Origin: Herbaspirillum frisingense GSF30 | Lineage (GTDB): Bacteria > Pseudomonadota > Gammaproteobacteria > Burkholderiales > Burkholderiaceae_D | Assembly: GCF_000300975.2 (NCBI RefSeq) | Contig: NZ_AEEC02000003.1 | Location: 62,001-126,000, forward strand | DNA: 64,000 nt | Direction of reading: 5' to 3' | Shown: piece after piece, positions 9,158 through 17,587 of the stretch | Position numbering within the stretch: the stretch's first letter is position 1 | How the letters are laid out: the number at the start of each line of letters is the position of its first letter | The notes under the pieces: model-generated | Seen by the model: the letters and a program-made list of their open reading frames with translations, nothing else | Database searches by the model: none | Told to the model about the DNA's origin: nothing | Translations under genes and position numbers: made by a program

Positions 9158-10036
9158 ATGACCTACTGCGTAGCCATGCGCCTCAACAGCGGCCTGGTGT
9201 TCCTGTCCGATTCTCGTACCAATGCGGGTGTCGATCATATCGGCACCTTCCGCAAGATGAGTGTTTACGAGAATCCGGGCGACCGCGTCATGGTCTTGAT
9301 GACCGCCGGCAACCTGTCGATTTCGCAATCCATCCGCCAGATGCTGACCGAGCGCACCAATGCCGAGGGCCGCAGCATCTGGACTGCGACCTCCATGTAC
9401 GAAGCGGCCCAGATCCTGGGCGACGCCATCCGCGCCGTGCATGACCGCGAAGCGGCCGAGCTCAACAAGTTCGGCATCGACTTCAACGTCAGCATCATCT
9501 TCGGCGGCCAGATCCGCGGCGAGCGCTGCCGCCTGTTCCAGATGTACTCGGCCGGCAACTTCATCGAGTCGCACGACGAGAACACCTATTTCCAGATCGG
9601 CGAATCCAAGTACGGCAAGCCCATCATCGATCGCGTGGTGACTCCGCAGACCTCGCTGGACGAAGCCGCCAAGTGTGCGTTGATCTCCATGGATTCCACG
9701 CTGAAGTCCAACATCTCGGTGGGCCTGCCGCTGGACCTGCTGGTCTATGAGAGCGAAGACCTGGCCGTGACCCGTTTCGTCACCATCGACGAGCAGAACC
9801 AGTATTTCCAGATGATCCGCCGCAGCTGGGGTTCGCAGTTGCGACGCGTCTTCGAGGCCATCGACGACCCGGTCTGGGATGCCCTGCCGGAAGACACGCT
9901 CAATGTCCTCTCGACCGCCTCCGACATCAGCGAACCGGTGCGCGTGCCGCCGCCCAATGGCATGGCCCGCGGCGTACAGACGGGGCCGCGACAGATCCTG
10001 GCAGAGCAGGATGGGGATGTGGGACAGGCGGGCTGA
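9158..10036 (+). CDS. Anbu-type proteasome-like peptidase
   Basis: The 292-residue protein starts MTYCVAMRLNSGLVFLSDSR, the hallmark of Anbu (ancestral beta-subunit, also called bacterial proteasome-like protein). After Met removal, Thr1 would be the N-terminal nucleophile. Asp17 and Lys32 (in TFRKMS), the two helpers of the proteasome fold, are also present. Family structures show lock-washer or ring assemblies of one subunit type, and protease activity has been hard to demonstrate. It lies 172 bases after the alpha-E gene on the same strand; a hairpin lies between them. No conventional ribosome site is obvious before ATG 9158. Substrates are unknown; genomic linkage suggests a shared pathway with the ATP-grasp and alpha-E proteins. 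Confidence 0.93.
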   Translation: MTYCVAMRLNSGLVFLSDSRTNAGVDHIGTFRKMSVYENPGDRVMVLMTAGNLSISQSIRQMLTERTNAEGRSIWTATSMYEAAQILGDAIRAVHDREAAELNKFGIDFNVSIIFGGQIRGERCRLFQMYSAGNFIESHDENTYFQIGESKYGKPIIDRVVTPQTSLDEAAKCALISMDSTLKSNISVGLPLDLLVYESEDLAVTRFVTIDEQNQYFQMIRRSWGSQLRRVFEAIDDPVWDALPEDTLNVLSTASDISEPVRVPPPNGMARGVQTGPRQILAEQDGDVGQAG

Positions 10037-10125
10037 GGGTACGCCCCCCGAATTTCCTTGAAGAAACTTGTTCTCGTGTTTCTTGAAACACGACGAACAC
10101 TCGACTATTGCCGGATTGCTGACTA

Positions 10126-10249
10126 CCGTTCGTCCTGAGTAGCGGCGTTGCCGCGTATCGAAGGCGCGCCCCGGATTGTCGCAACAGGCTGCCGTATATT
10201 GGCCGGAGCGTCTTCGATACGGCCCTATGGGCCTACTCAGTCCGAACGG
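10126..10249. repeat. REP/BIME-like 42-bp imperfect inverted repeat
   Basis: Arms at 10126-10167 and 10208-10249 are imperfect reverse complements around a 40-base centre. The outer ends read CCGTTCG...CTGAGTAG, and the inner ends read GTATCGAAG next to GCGC. Sequences with a CCGTTCGTCCTGAG core and a TCGAAGG end are known as dispersed extragenic palindromes in many proteobacteria. It lies after the Anbu gene in a gap free of genes. Only this copy was noticed in the window. Confidence 0.7.
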
Positions 10250-10324
10250 GTGAAGTTGTTTCAAGGGCGAGCCTAGTTCGGGCTTCTCGCGGATCACCTC
10301 TGCTGCCTGGAATGGCCGACATAG

Positions 10325-10360
10325 AAAAGGCTGCATTCAATTCAATGAATGCAGCCTTTT
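10325..10360. terminator. Bidirectional intrinsic terminator
   Basis: AAAAGGCTGCATTCA and TGAATGCAGCCTTTT form a perfect 15-bp stem with a 6-base loop. The A-tract and T-tract make it usable from both sides: the convergent end of purM (minus) and any transcript from the Anbu side (plus). Confidence 0.85.
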
Positions 10361-10365
10361 ATCTT

Positions 10366-10389
10366 TATAAATCGTTAAAACGATTTATA
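10366..10389. repeat. Second AT-rich palindrome beside the terminator
   Basis: ATAAATCGT (10367-10375) and ACGATTTAT (10380-10388) pair around TAAA, with one more T-A pair outside. It lies 6 bases from the preceding terminator and may serve as a back-up stem for purM read-out or as a protein site. Confidence 0.5.
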
Positions 10390-10425
10390 TCGCTGATTGA
10401 ACACATCGGTCAGCGATCACACCAT

Positions 10426-11469
10426 TCAACGCACGATGGTCTGCGCTTCACCCTCGGCGCGGGCGCGGATGGTACCGATGCGGTAGACGGTCTCGCCCGC
10501 AGCCTTCAGGTGGGCTTCGGCGGCGTCCGCGTTTTCCTTGGAGACGATCACGGTCATGCCGATGCCGCAGTTGAAGACGCGGTGCATTTCTGCATCGGCC
10601 ACGCCCCCATGCTGCTGCAGCCAGGTGAACAGCGGCGGCATGGTCCAGGACTTGGCATCCAGTTCGGCGGTCAGGTGGTCCTGCAGTACGCGCGGGATGT
10701 TCTCGACCAGGCCGCCACCGGTGATGTGGACCATGCCCTTGACTTCCAGCTTTTCCATCAGCGACAGCAGCGGCTTGACGTAGATGCGGGTCGGGGCCAT
10801 CAGCACGTCGGCCAGCTTGCGGCCGTGGAAGTCGGCTTCCAGGTCCGGCTTGGCCACGTCCAGGATCTTGCGCACCAGCGAGTAGCCGTTGGAGTGCGCG
10901 CCCGAGGAAGCCAGGCCCAGCACCACGTCGCCCGGAGCGATCTTGGTGCCGTCGATGATCTTGGATTTTTCCACCGCGCCGACGGCAAAGCCGGCCAGGT
11001 CGTATTCACCGTCCGGGTACATGCTGGGCATTTCGGCAGTTTCACCACCGATCAGGGCGCAACCGGCCTGTTCGCAGCCAGCGGCGATACCCTTGATCAC
11101 ATCGGTGGCCGAAGGCACGTCCAGCTTGCCGCAGGCAAAGTAATCCAGGAAGAACAGCGGCTCGGCGCCCTGTACCAGGATGTCGTTGACGCTCATGGCC
11201 ACCAGGTCGATACCGACCGTATCGTGACGATTCAGGTGGAACGCCAGCTTGAGCTTGGTACCCACGCCGTCGGTCCCGGACACCAGCACCGGCTCCTTGA
11301 ACTTCTTGCTGATCTCGAACAGGGCGCCGAAACCGCCAATGCCGCCCAGCACGCCTTCGCGGGTAGTGCGCTTGGCGAAAGGCTTGATCGCTTCGACCAG
11401 GGCGTCACCGGCATCGATATCGACGCCAGCGTCACGGTAGGAGAGGGAGACATTGGAAGGTGAAGTCAT
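10426..11469 (-). CDS. purM: Phosphoribosylformylglycinamidine cyclo-ligase
   Basis: The 347-residue protein is AIR synthetase, the fifth step of de novo purine synthesis. It closes the imidazole ring of FGAM to AIR using ATP. Typical blocks are [45 protein letters not shown] and [15 protein letters not shown]. Length is normal for the family (about 345). The frame is open to 11709, but ATG 11469 ([11 protein letters not shown]) gives the standard N-terminus. It is divergent from a membrane transporter gene, with 104 bases between, an arrangement common in Burkholderiales. Confidence 0.97.
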   Translation of the reverse strand: MTSPSNVSLSYRDAGVDIDAGDALVEAIKPFAKRTTREGVLGGIGGFGALFEISKKFKEPVLVSGTDGVGTKLKLAFHLNRHDTVGIDLVAMSVNDILVQGAEPLFFLDYFACGKLDVPSATDVIKGIAAGCEQAGCALIGGETAEMPSMYPDGEYDLAGFAVGAVEKSKIIDGTKIAPGDVVLGLASSGAHSNGYSLVRKILDVAKPDLEADFHGRKLADVLMAPTRIYVKPLLSLMEKLEVKGMVHITGGGLVENIPRVLQDHLTAELDAKSWTMPPLFTWLQQHGGVADAEMHRVFNCGIGMTVIVSKENADAAEAHLKAAGETVYRIGTIRARAEGEAQTIVR

Positions 11470-11573
11470 GATGAAATATTGCCAGTGAAGACGGTAAAAT
11501 AGGGGATTCAGGGTGGAGAATGCCCTGCCAAAGCGTGATTTTAACAAAACCGACACTCCCGAACTCCGAATCC

Positions 11574-12656
11574 ATGCCTTTTTCTTTGTCCGAAGAGCAA
11601 AAACAAAACCTGGCGTGGCTGATTGTCGGCATTTTGCTATTGTCCCTGCTGGTGGCGCTGGGGCCGATGCTGTCCCCTTTCGTCGCTGCCGGCATCCTCG
11701 GCTATGCACTCAACCCGGGCGTGGACTGGATCGCCAGCCGCCGGCTGGGCCCGGTGCGGGTGCCGCGCTTCGTGGGCGTGACCATCATGGTGTTGCTGCT
11801 GATCCTGGCCGGCCTGGCGCTGGTGCTGATCGTGGTGCCGCTGGTGCTGCGCCAGATCCCGTTGCTGCAGGCCCAGGTGCCGCCGCTGCTGGACAAGCTG
11901 AACGCCTTCCTCTCGCCGCGGCTGCACCAGCTGGGCATCGACGTGCGCCTGGACATGGCCGGCATCAAGGCCCTGCTCACGCAGCAGATCAGCACCAGCG
12001 GCGACGAGCTGTGGAGTTCAGTGCTGGCCTCGGCCCGGGTGGGCGGCACGGCGTTGCTGGCGTGGCTGGCCAACCTGCTGTTCGTGCCGATGGTGCTGTT
12101 CTACCTGTTGCAGGACTGGCATCCCTTCCTCAAGCGGGTGCAGATCATGATTCCGCGCCGCTGGGCCGGTCGCGTCAATACCATGGCCGCCGAGGTCGAT
12201 GGCCTGCTGGGACAGTATCTGCGCGGACAATTGCTGGTGATGCTGGTGCTGGCAGTCTATTATTCGGTTGCGCTCACGGTGGCAGGCTTCGACAGCGCGC
12301 TGCCGGTGGGCGTATTGACCGGCTTGCTGGTATTCATCCCCTACGTCGGTTTCGGCCTGGGGCTGGTGCTGGCGGTCCTGGCGGCGATCCTGCAGTTCGA
12401 TGGTGCCATCGGCCTGCTGTGGGTGGCCTTGATTTATGGCGTGGGACAGGTGCTGGAAAGCTTCATCCTCACGCCCAAGCTGGTGGGCGAGCGTATCGGC
12501 CTGCATCCGCTGGTCGTGATTTTCGCCCTGCTGGCCTTTGGCCAGCTGTTCGGCTTCGTCGGCGTGCTGCTGGCGCTGCCGGCCTCGGCCATTGTCTCGG
12601 TGATCGCCATGCATGTGCGGCGCGAGTACCTGGCCAGCAATTTTTACAACCGCTAG
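11574..12656 (+). CDS. AI-2E / PerM-family membrane transporter
   Basis: The 360-residue inner-membrane protein has about seven to eight hydrophobic segments, including [18 protein letters not shown] near residues 14-31. The C-terminal family block contains [20 protein letters not shown] followed by [17 protein letters not shown]. This is the AI-2E transporter (formerly UPF0118/PerM) family, whose members export autoinducer-2 or act in Na+/H+ or solute efflux; the substrate here is not known. ATG 11574 (MPFSLSEEQ) is chosen; the frame continues up to 11520 but would overlap the divergent purM promoter. Hda follows on the same strand, as in many betaproteobacteria. Confidence 0.88.
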   Translation: MPFSLSEEQKQNLAWLIVGILLLSLLVALGPMLSPFVAAGILGYALNPGVDWIASRRLGPVRVPRFVGVTIMVLLLILAGLALVLIVVPLVLRQIPLLQAQVPPLLDKLNAFLSPRLHQLGIDVRLDMAGIKALLTQQISTSGDELWSSVLASARVGGTALLAWLANLLFVPMVLFYLLQDWHPFLKRVQIMIPRRWAGRVNTMAAEVDGLLGQYLRGQLLVMLVLAVYYSVALTVAGFDSALPVGVLTGLLVFIPYVGFGLGLVLAVLAAILQFDGAIGLLWVALIYGVGQVLESFILTPKLVGERIGLHPLVVIFALLAFGQLFGFVGVLLALPASAIVSVIAMHVRREYLASNFYNR

Positions 12657-12743
12657 ATAGAGTGTCCATGTCTTATCACAGCCTCCATGCAGGACCGGGA
12701 AGCTGCGCAGTGTCCGGCGCCGCGCGCCGACCTGCATTAACTT

Positions 12744-12762
12744 GCCGCAGCACAACTGCGGC
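12744..12762 (+). repeat. Short hairpin before hda
   Basis: GCCGCAG and CTGCGGC pair around CACAA in the 127-base gap before hda. There is no T-tract, so its role is unclear; it sits 22 bases before the hda start and could affect translation. Confidence 0.35.
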
Positions 12763-12783
12763 ACCCGTAGCTGATACACGCCG

Positions 12784-13500
12784 ATGAAACAGATTCCGCT
12801 CGATTTGAGCGCGGACCAGCCGCAAAGCTTCGACAGCTTCGTGACCGGCCGCAACGCAGAACTGCTGGAGCGCTTGAAGCTGCTGGCCTCTGCCGGCGTG
12901 GGCAAATCCACCCATACCGGCAGTGCCAGCACCGATCGCTTCATCTACCTCTGGGCCGAAGCCGGGGCCGGCAAGAGCCACCTGCTGCACGCCCTGGCCA
13001 CCAAGGCCGGCCAGGAAGGCAATCATGCCCGCCTGATCCACGCCGACTCGCCCGAGTCGGCCTTCGAATACAGCCCCCGCACCAGCCATTACCTGCTCGA
13101 CGACGTGGACCAGTTGTTCGAGGAGCAGCAGATCGCTGCCTTCAACCTGTTCAACCAGATCCGCGAACAGGGCGGTTGCATGGTCTGCAGCGGCACCTTG
13201 CCCCCTACCCGCCTGGAGTTGCGCGAAGACCTGCGCACCCGGCTGGGCTGGGGCCTGATCTACCAGGTCCATGATCTCTCGGATGACGAGAAGATCGCCG
13301 CCCTGCTGCAGATCACGCTGGACCGCGGCCTGGAAATCCCCCCGGCCGTGATGATGTACATGCTCACCCACTACCGGCGCGACATGCCTTCGCTGTCGCG
13401 CATGCTCGACGCGCTGGACCGCTACTCGCTGGCTACCAAGCGCGCCATCACCCTCCCCTTGCTACGCGAACTGTTACAACAGGAATCCGGAGAACAATGA
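12784..13500 (+). CDS. hda: DnaA regulatory inactivator Hda
   Basis: The 238-residue protein resembles the AAA+ core of DnaA without its DNA-binding domain, the mark of Hda. It begins MKQIPLDLS, close to the QxPLxL beta-clamp-binding motif by which Hda contacts DnaN to stimulate ATP hydrolysis on DnaA after replication starts. The P-loop region reads LWAEAGAGKSHLLHA and the Walker B-like strand SHYLLDDVDQL. An insert of about 10 residues (SAGVGKSTHTGSAS) precedes the P-loop. Its TGA overlaps the ATG of the next gene (ATGA at 13497), so the two are translationally coupled. Confidence 0.93.
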   Translation: MKQIPLDLSADQPQSFDSFVTGRNAELLERLKLLASAGVGKSTHTGSASTDRFIYLWAEAGAGKSHLLHALATKAGQEGNHARLIHADSPESAFEYSPRTSHYLLDDVDQLFEEQQIAAFNLFNQIREQGGCMVCSGTLPPTRLELREDLRTRLGWGLIYQVHDLSDDEKIAALLQITLDRGLEIPPAVMMYMLTHYRRDMPSLSRMLDALDRYSLATKRAITLPLLRELLQQESGEQ

Positions 13501-14180
13501 ACCTCGCCCTTTTCGATCTCGACCATACCCTGCTGCCGCTCGACTCCGACCACGAGTGGGGCGAATTCATGGCGCGCATCGGCGCCGTGGATGCCGACAG
13601 CTTCCGGAAAGCCAATGACGAATGGTTCGCCCATTACCAGAACGGCACGCTGGACCCGGTGGCCTACCTGGAGTTCGCGCTGGGCAACCTGTCGCGCATC
13701 CCGCGCCAGCAACTCGACGAGATGCACCAGCAGTTCATGGAAGAAGTGGTCAAGCCGGCCATCCTGCCGCAAGCCGTGGCCCTGGTGAAGAAGCACCTGG
13801 ACGCCGGCGACCTGGTGGCCATCGTCACCGCCACCAACCATTTCGTGACCAAGCCCATCGCCTCGCATTTCGGCGTGGAGCACCTCATCGCCGCCCTGCC
13901 GGAGCTGGACGCCCTGGGCAACCTCACCGGCAAGCTGCGCGGCACGCCGACCTTCGGCCCGGGCAAGATCGTCCATACCGAAGCCTGGCTGGACCAGCTG
14001 GGCCATACCCTGGACAAGTTCGAGCGCAGCTATTTCTATAGCGATTCGCAGAACGACATCCCCCTGCTGGAACGCGTCACCGACCCCATCGCCACCAACC
14101 CCAACGACAAGCTGCTGGCGCATGCACAGTCCCGTGGCTGGCCGGTACTGAACCTCTTCGCCGACGGCCACGTGCAATGA
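13497..14180 (+). CDS. HAD-IB family phosphatase (SerB-like)
   Basis: The 227-residue protein is a HAD-superfamily subclass IB hydrolase. Motif I is FDLDHTLLPLDSD with the nucleophile Asp8 and acid/base Asp10. Motif II lies in IVTATNHF, the motif III Lys probably in FGPGKI, and motif IV in YSDSQNDIPLL. The group includes phosphoserine phosphatase and histidinol-phosphatase-like enzymes; the true substrate is open. ATGA overlaps join it to hda upstream and pcnB downstream, so the three form one operon. Confidence 0.88.
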   Translation: MNLALFDLDHTLLPLDSDHEWGEFMARIGAVDADSFRKANDEWFAHYQNGTLDPVAYLEFALGNLSRIPRQQLDEMHQQFMEEVVKPAILPQAVALVKKHLDAGDLVAIVTATNHFVTKPIASHFGVEHLIAALPELDALGNLTGKLRGTPTFGPGKIVHTEAWLDQLGHTLDKFERSYFYSDSQNDIPLLERVTDPIATNPNDKLLAHAQSRGWPVLNLFADGHVQ

Positions 14181-15805
14181 TCAAGAAACTGATTCGCTCC
14201 ATCCTGGGCCGCGGCAAGGCTGCTGCAGCCGCAGAGAGCGCCGAACCGGTCAAGAAGTCGCGGGCCAAGGCCGGCACAGCAGGCGGCAAGATCGAACCCG
14301 ACGTGCTCGGCCCCAAGCAGCATGGTATCGATCCGGCGCTGGTCTCGCCCAATGCGGTGCGCGTGACGCAGACCCTGCAGGATGCCGGCTACAAGGCCTT
14401 CATCGTCGGCGGTGCAGTACGCGACCTGCTGCTGGGCATCAAGCCCAAGGACTTCGACGTCGCCACCAACGCCACCCCGGAACAGGTCAAGCAACTGTTC
14501 CGGCGCGCCTTCATCATCGGCCGCCGTTTTCAGATCGTCCATGTCATGTTTGGTCAGGAACTGATCGAGGTCACCACCTTCCGTGGCGCCTCGGCCGAAG
14601 CTGCGCCCAAGGATGAACATGGCCGCGTGCTGCGCGACAACACCTTCGGCGAACAACATGAAGACGCAACCCGACGCGACTTCACCATCAACGCCATGTA
14701 CTACGATCCGGCCAGCCAGACGGTGCTGGATTATCACGGCGGCATCGCCGACATCCGCGACAAGAAGCTGCGCATCATCGGCGAGCCCGAAGCGCGCTAT
14801 CGCGAAGACCCGGTGCGCATGCTGCGCGTGGTGCGCTTCGCGGCCAAGCTCAAGTTCAGCATCGACCCGGCCAGCAGCGCCCCCATCCGCGTGATGGCAC
14901 CGCTGATCGACAACGTGCCGGCCGCGCGCGTGTTCGACGAAATGCTGAAGCTGCTGATGAGCGGCCATGCCCTGGCCTGCCTGCAGCAACTGCGCAAGGA
15001 AGGCCTGCACCATGGCCTGCTGCCGCTGCTGGACGTGGTGCTGGAACAGCCCCTGGGAGAGAAATTCGTCAGCCTGGCGCTGGCCAATACCGACGCCCGC
15101 GTCAAGGAAGGCAAGGGTGTCTCTCCGGGCTTCCTGTTCGCCTCGCTGCTGTGGCATCAGGTACTGGAGAAATGGCGCGCCTACCAGGCTGCCGGCGAAT
15201 ACCCGATTCCTGCACTGCACCTGGCCGCTGACGATGTGCTGGATGCCCAGACCGAGAAACTGGCCCTGCAGCGCAAGATCGCCTCGGACATGCGTGACAT
15301 CTGGGCCATGCAGCCACGCTTCGAGCGCCGTGTCGGCAAGGCTCCCTACAAGCTGCTGGAACACCTGCGCCTGCGTGCCGGTTTCGACTTCCTGCTGCTG
15401 CGCTGCCAATCCGGTGAACTCGATGCCGAACTGGGCGAATGGTGGGAAGCCTTCATCGCCGGCAACGCTGCGGAACGCGAAGAACTGATCGCCCGCAAGC
15501 CGGCCGATACTGCCAGCGGCAGTGCCGGCGCCGGCCCCAAGAAGCGCAAGCGACGCGGTGGCCGCAGCCGCAGCAAGTCCGTCGGCGACAGCGGCGGCAA
15601 TGAGGGCGGTGATGAACAGCAGGCCGCGCCGGCAGAAGTGGCCGACGCGCCAGCCAGGAAGCCTGCCGCGGCGCCCGCCGAGGCAGTTGGCGAAGCAGGC
15701 AGTGAAGGCGGCAGCGCCGAAGCGCCCAAGCGCCGTCGTCGCCGCAGCCGCACCAGCACCGGCGGCGCGGGCCCCGATGCAGCGCCCACCGGCGACGACC
15801 AGTAA
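14177..15805 (+). CDS. pcnB: Poly(A) polymerase I
   Basis: The 542-residue protein is a class II nucleotidyltransferase. GG and DxD motifs appear in FIVGGAVRDLLLG and KPKDFDVATNA, followed by RRDFTINAMYYD and the RNA-binding helical part. PcnB adds A-tails that mark RNA for decay. The first 45 residues are a basic linker. After about residue 455 the tail is low-complexity and strongly basic (KKRKRRGG, then RRRRRSRTS), which is common in betaproteobacterial PcnB and probably binds RNA. A CCA-adding enzyme is less likely given the tail and the folK neighbour, as in E. coli. Confidence 0.93.
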   Translation: MIKKLIRSILGRGKAAAAAESAEPVKKSRAKAGTAGGKIEPDVLGPKQHGIDPALVSPNAVRVTQTLQDAGYKAFIVGGAVRDLLLGIKPKDFDVATNATPEQVKQLFRRAFIIGRRFQIVHVMFGQELIEVTTFRGASAEAAPKDEHGRVLRDNTFGEQHEDATRRDFTINAMYYDPASQTVLDYHGGIADIRDKKLRIIGEPEARYREDPVRMLRVVRFAAKLKFSIDPASSAPIRVMAPLIDNVPAARVFDEMLKLLMSGHALACLQQLRKEGLHHGLLPLLDVVLEQPLGEKFVSLALANTDARVKEGKGVSPGFLFASLLWHQVLEKWRAYQAAGEYPIPALHLAADDVLDAQTEKLALQRKIASDMRDIWAMQPRFERRVGKAPYKLLEHLRLRAGFDFLLLRCQSGELDAELGEWWEAFIAGNAAEREELIARKPADTASGSAGAGPKKRKRRGGRSRSKSVGDSGGNEGGDEQQAAPAEVADAPARKPAAAPAEAVGEAGSEGGSAEAPKRRRRRSRTSTGGAGPDAAPTGDDQ

Positions 15806-15811
15806 GCAGGC

Positions 15812-16297
15812 ATGAACCGGCCCGAGACCCTGGCCTGGATCGGCATTGGCGGCAATCTGGGCGACGCCCGGGCCACGGTCGAGCAGGCCATCGCGCGGCT
15901 CGCAGGATTGCCGCAGTCACGCCTGATGCACAGCTCCTCGCTGTATCGCACCGCCCCCATCGACTCCAGCGGCGACGACTATGTCAATGCGGTGGTGCTG
16001 GTCAGCACCACCCTGCCTGCACTGGAGCTGCTGCACGCCTTGCAGGCGATCGAACTGCAGCACGGGCGCGAGCGGCCCTATCGCAACGCGCCGCGTACGC
16101 TCGATCTGGATGTACTGATGTATGGAAATGCCAGCATCGCCAGCGCGGAACTGACCGTCCCCCATCCGCGCATGGCACAGCGCGCCTTCGTCCTGGCACC
16201 GATGCTGGAGATCGATGAAACGGTGGAGATTCCCGGACTGGGACCGGCCCGCCCGTTTCTGGATGCCATCACGGATCAGCCGGTCAGCAGGCTGTGA
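15812..16297 (+). CDS. folK: Hydroxymethyldihydropterin pyrophosphokinase
   Basis: The 161-residue enzyme transfers pyrophosphate from ATP to 6-hydroxymethyl-7,8-dihydropterin in folate synthesis. Signature NAPRTLDLDVLMYG contains the metal-binding Asp pair, preceded by IGIGGNLGDARATVE and followed by VPHPRMAQRAFVL. It starts 7 bases after the pcnB stop, the classic pcnB-folK pairing. The convergent chemosensory cluster ends 28 bases further on. Confidence 0.96.
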   Translation: MNRPETLAWIGIGGNLGDARATVEQAIARLAGLPQSRLMHSSSLYRTAPIDSSGDDYVNAVVLVSTTLPALELLHALQAIELQHGRERPYRNAPRTLDLDVLMYGNASIASAELTVPHPRMAQRAFVLAPMLEIDETVEIPGLGPARPFLDAITDQPVSRL

Positions 16298-16324
16298 ACC
16301 CTCCGCTGCGGCCTTGTCCGTCGC

Positions 16325-17587
16325 CTACGCGACCCCGCCCGTAGCCGCCCCGCGCCCCAGCGGTCGCAACTCGTGCAGGCGGCGATGATGTCCCTTCAAC
16401 CACAGCGACAACTCATTGGCCGGCATGGGCTTGCCGATCAGGTAGCCCTGCCCCAGGCTGCAACCGAAATCCTGCAGCAGGCGCCAGTCTTCCATGGTCT
16501 CCACACCTTCGGCGACGGTCACCAGTTCCAGGCGCTGCGCCATGTCCAGCGCGGATTGCAGGATCACGCGCAAGTTCTTGCGTTCATGCGCACCATGCAC
16601 GAAGGAACGGTCGATCTTCAGTTCCGTGAAAGGGATGCGGGCCAGTTGCTGCATCGATGAGAAGCCGGTGCCGTAATCGTCAATCGACAGGCCGAAGCCC
16701 TTGAGCCGCAAACGCGCCAGCATCCCCAGGGAATTTCCCTTGTGCGCGACCACCGAGCTTTCGGTGATTTCCAGCACCACGTTCTCGGCCGGCAAGGCAT
16801 GCTTGTCCACCAGTTCCAGGATGCGATGCAGGAAGTCGGGTTGCTCCAGCGACAGCGGCGACAGGTTCACCGCCACCTTGATCGCCAACCCCCGGCTATG
16901 CCACACCGCCGCCTGCGCCATGGCCTGGTCCATCATGCGGATGGTCAGGTCGTGGATCAGGCCGCACTGCTCGGCCAGGGGAATGAAACGGTCCGGCGGC
17001 ACCATGCCGCGTTCCGGATGAATCCAGCGCGCCAGTGCCTCGACGCCCTTGAGGATGCCCGTCTGCACATCCACCTTGGGCTGGAAGTAGGGCAGCACCT
17101 GCCCACCCTCGAGTGCCACGCCCAGGTCGGTTTCGCACATCGAGGGCAAGGGATCGTCATGCGCATGCGCATCGCCGCCATGACGCCGGAAGCCTTGCAG
17201 TGCGGCGCGCAATTGGCCGAGATTGAGTGGTTTCTGCAGTACGCCGATCAGGTTCATGCCCAGCGCATGGATCATGGTTTCCACCGACAGCAGCAAGGAA
17301 GTCTCGCGACTGGAGGCCACGATCAGCGGAATGTCGATGCCCTTCTGCTGCAATTGCTGGATCAGCTCGATGCCATCCATGCCCGGCATTTCCAGATCGA
17401 TCACCACCAGCCCGGGAGGCAGCTTGAGCAGCGCCAGCAGATCCAGCGCCTCGTTGCCGTTACCGGCCTCGTAGATCAGATCGACGCCCAGCTCCTGCAG
17501 CAGCGACACGCTATGGCCGCGCTGCAGGGCGCTGTCGTCGACGACCAGCGCGGATTCGATCAGCTCATTGAGATTCTCTAGAGGCAT
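16325..17587 (-). CDS. Response regulator with EAL cyclic-di-GMP phosphodiesterase output
   Basis: This is a 420-residue cytoplasmic protein. Residues 10-130 form a receiver domain with Asp17/Asp18, the phosphorylation site Asp64 (VIDLEMPGMDG) and Lys119 in QKPL. From about residue 165 there is an EAL domain with E183 in VEALARW and with EITES, DDYGTGFSS, KIDRSFV, AEGVE and GQGYLIGKP. All catalytic positions appear intact, so it should hydrolyse cyclic-di-GMP when switched by a kinase, as RocR/PvrR-type proteins do. It is the last gene of the chemosensory cluster and overlaps cheB by 23 bases. This argues that the cluster signals to cyclic-di-GMP as well as through CheY. Confidence 0.92.
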   Translation of the reverse strand: MPLENLNELIESALVVDDSALQRGHSVSLLQELGVDLIYEAGNGNEALDLLALLKLPPGLVVIDLEMPGMDGIELIQQLQQKGIDIPLIVASSRETSLLLSVETMIHALGMNLIGVLQKPLNLGQLRAALQGFRRHGGDAHAHDDPLPSMCETDLGVALEGGQVLPYFQPKVDVQTGILKGVEALARWIHPERGMVPPDRFIPLAEQCGLIHDLTIRMMDQAMAQAAVWHSRGLAIKVAVNLSPLSLEQPDFLHRILELVDKHALPAENVVLEITESSVVAHKGNSLGMLARLRLKGFGLSIDDYGTGFSSMQQLARIPFTELKIDRSFVHGAHERKNLRVILQSALDMAQRLELVTVAEGVETMEDWRLLQDFGCSLGQGYLIGKPMPANELSLWLKGHHRRLHELRPLGRGAATGGVA

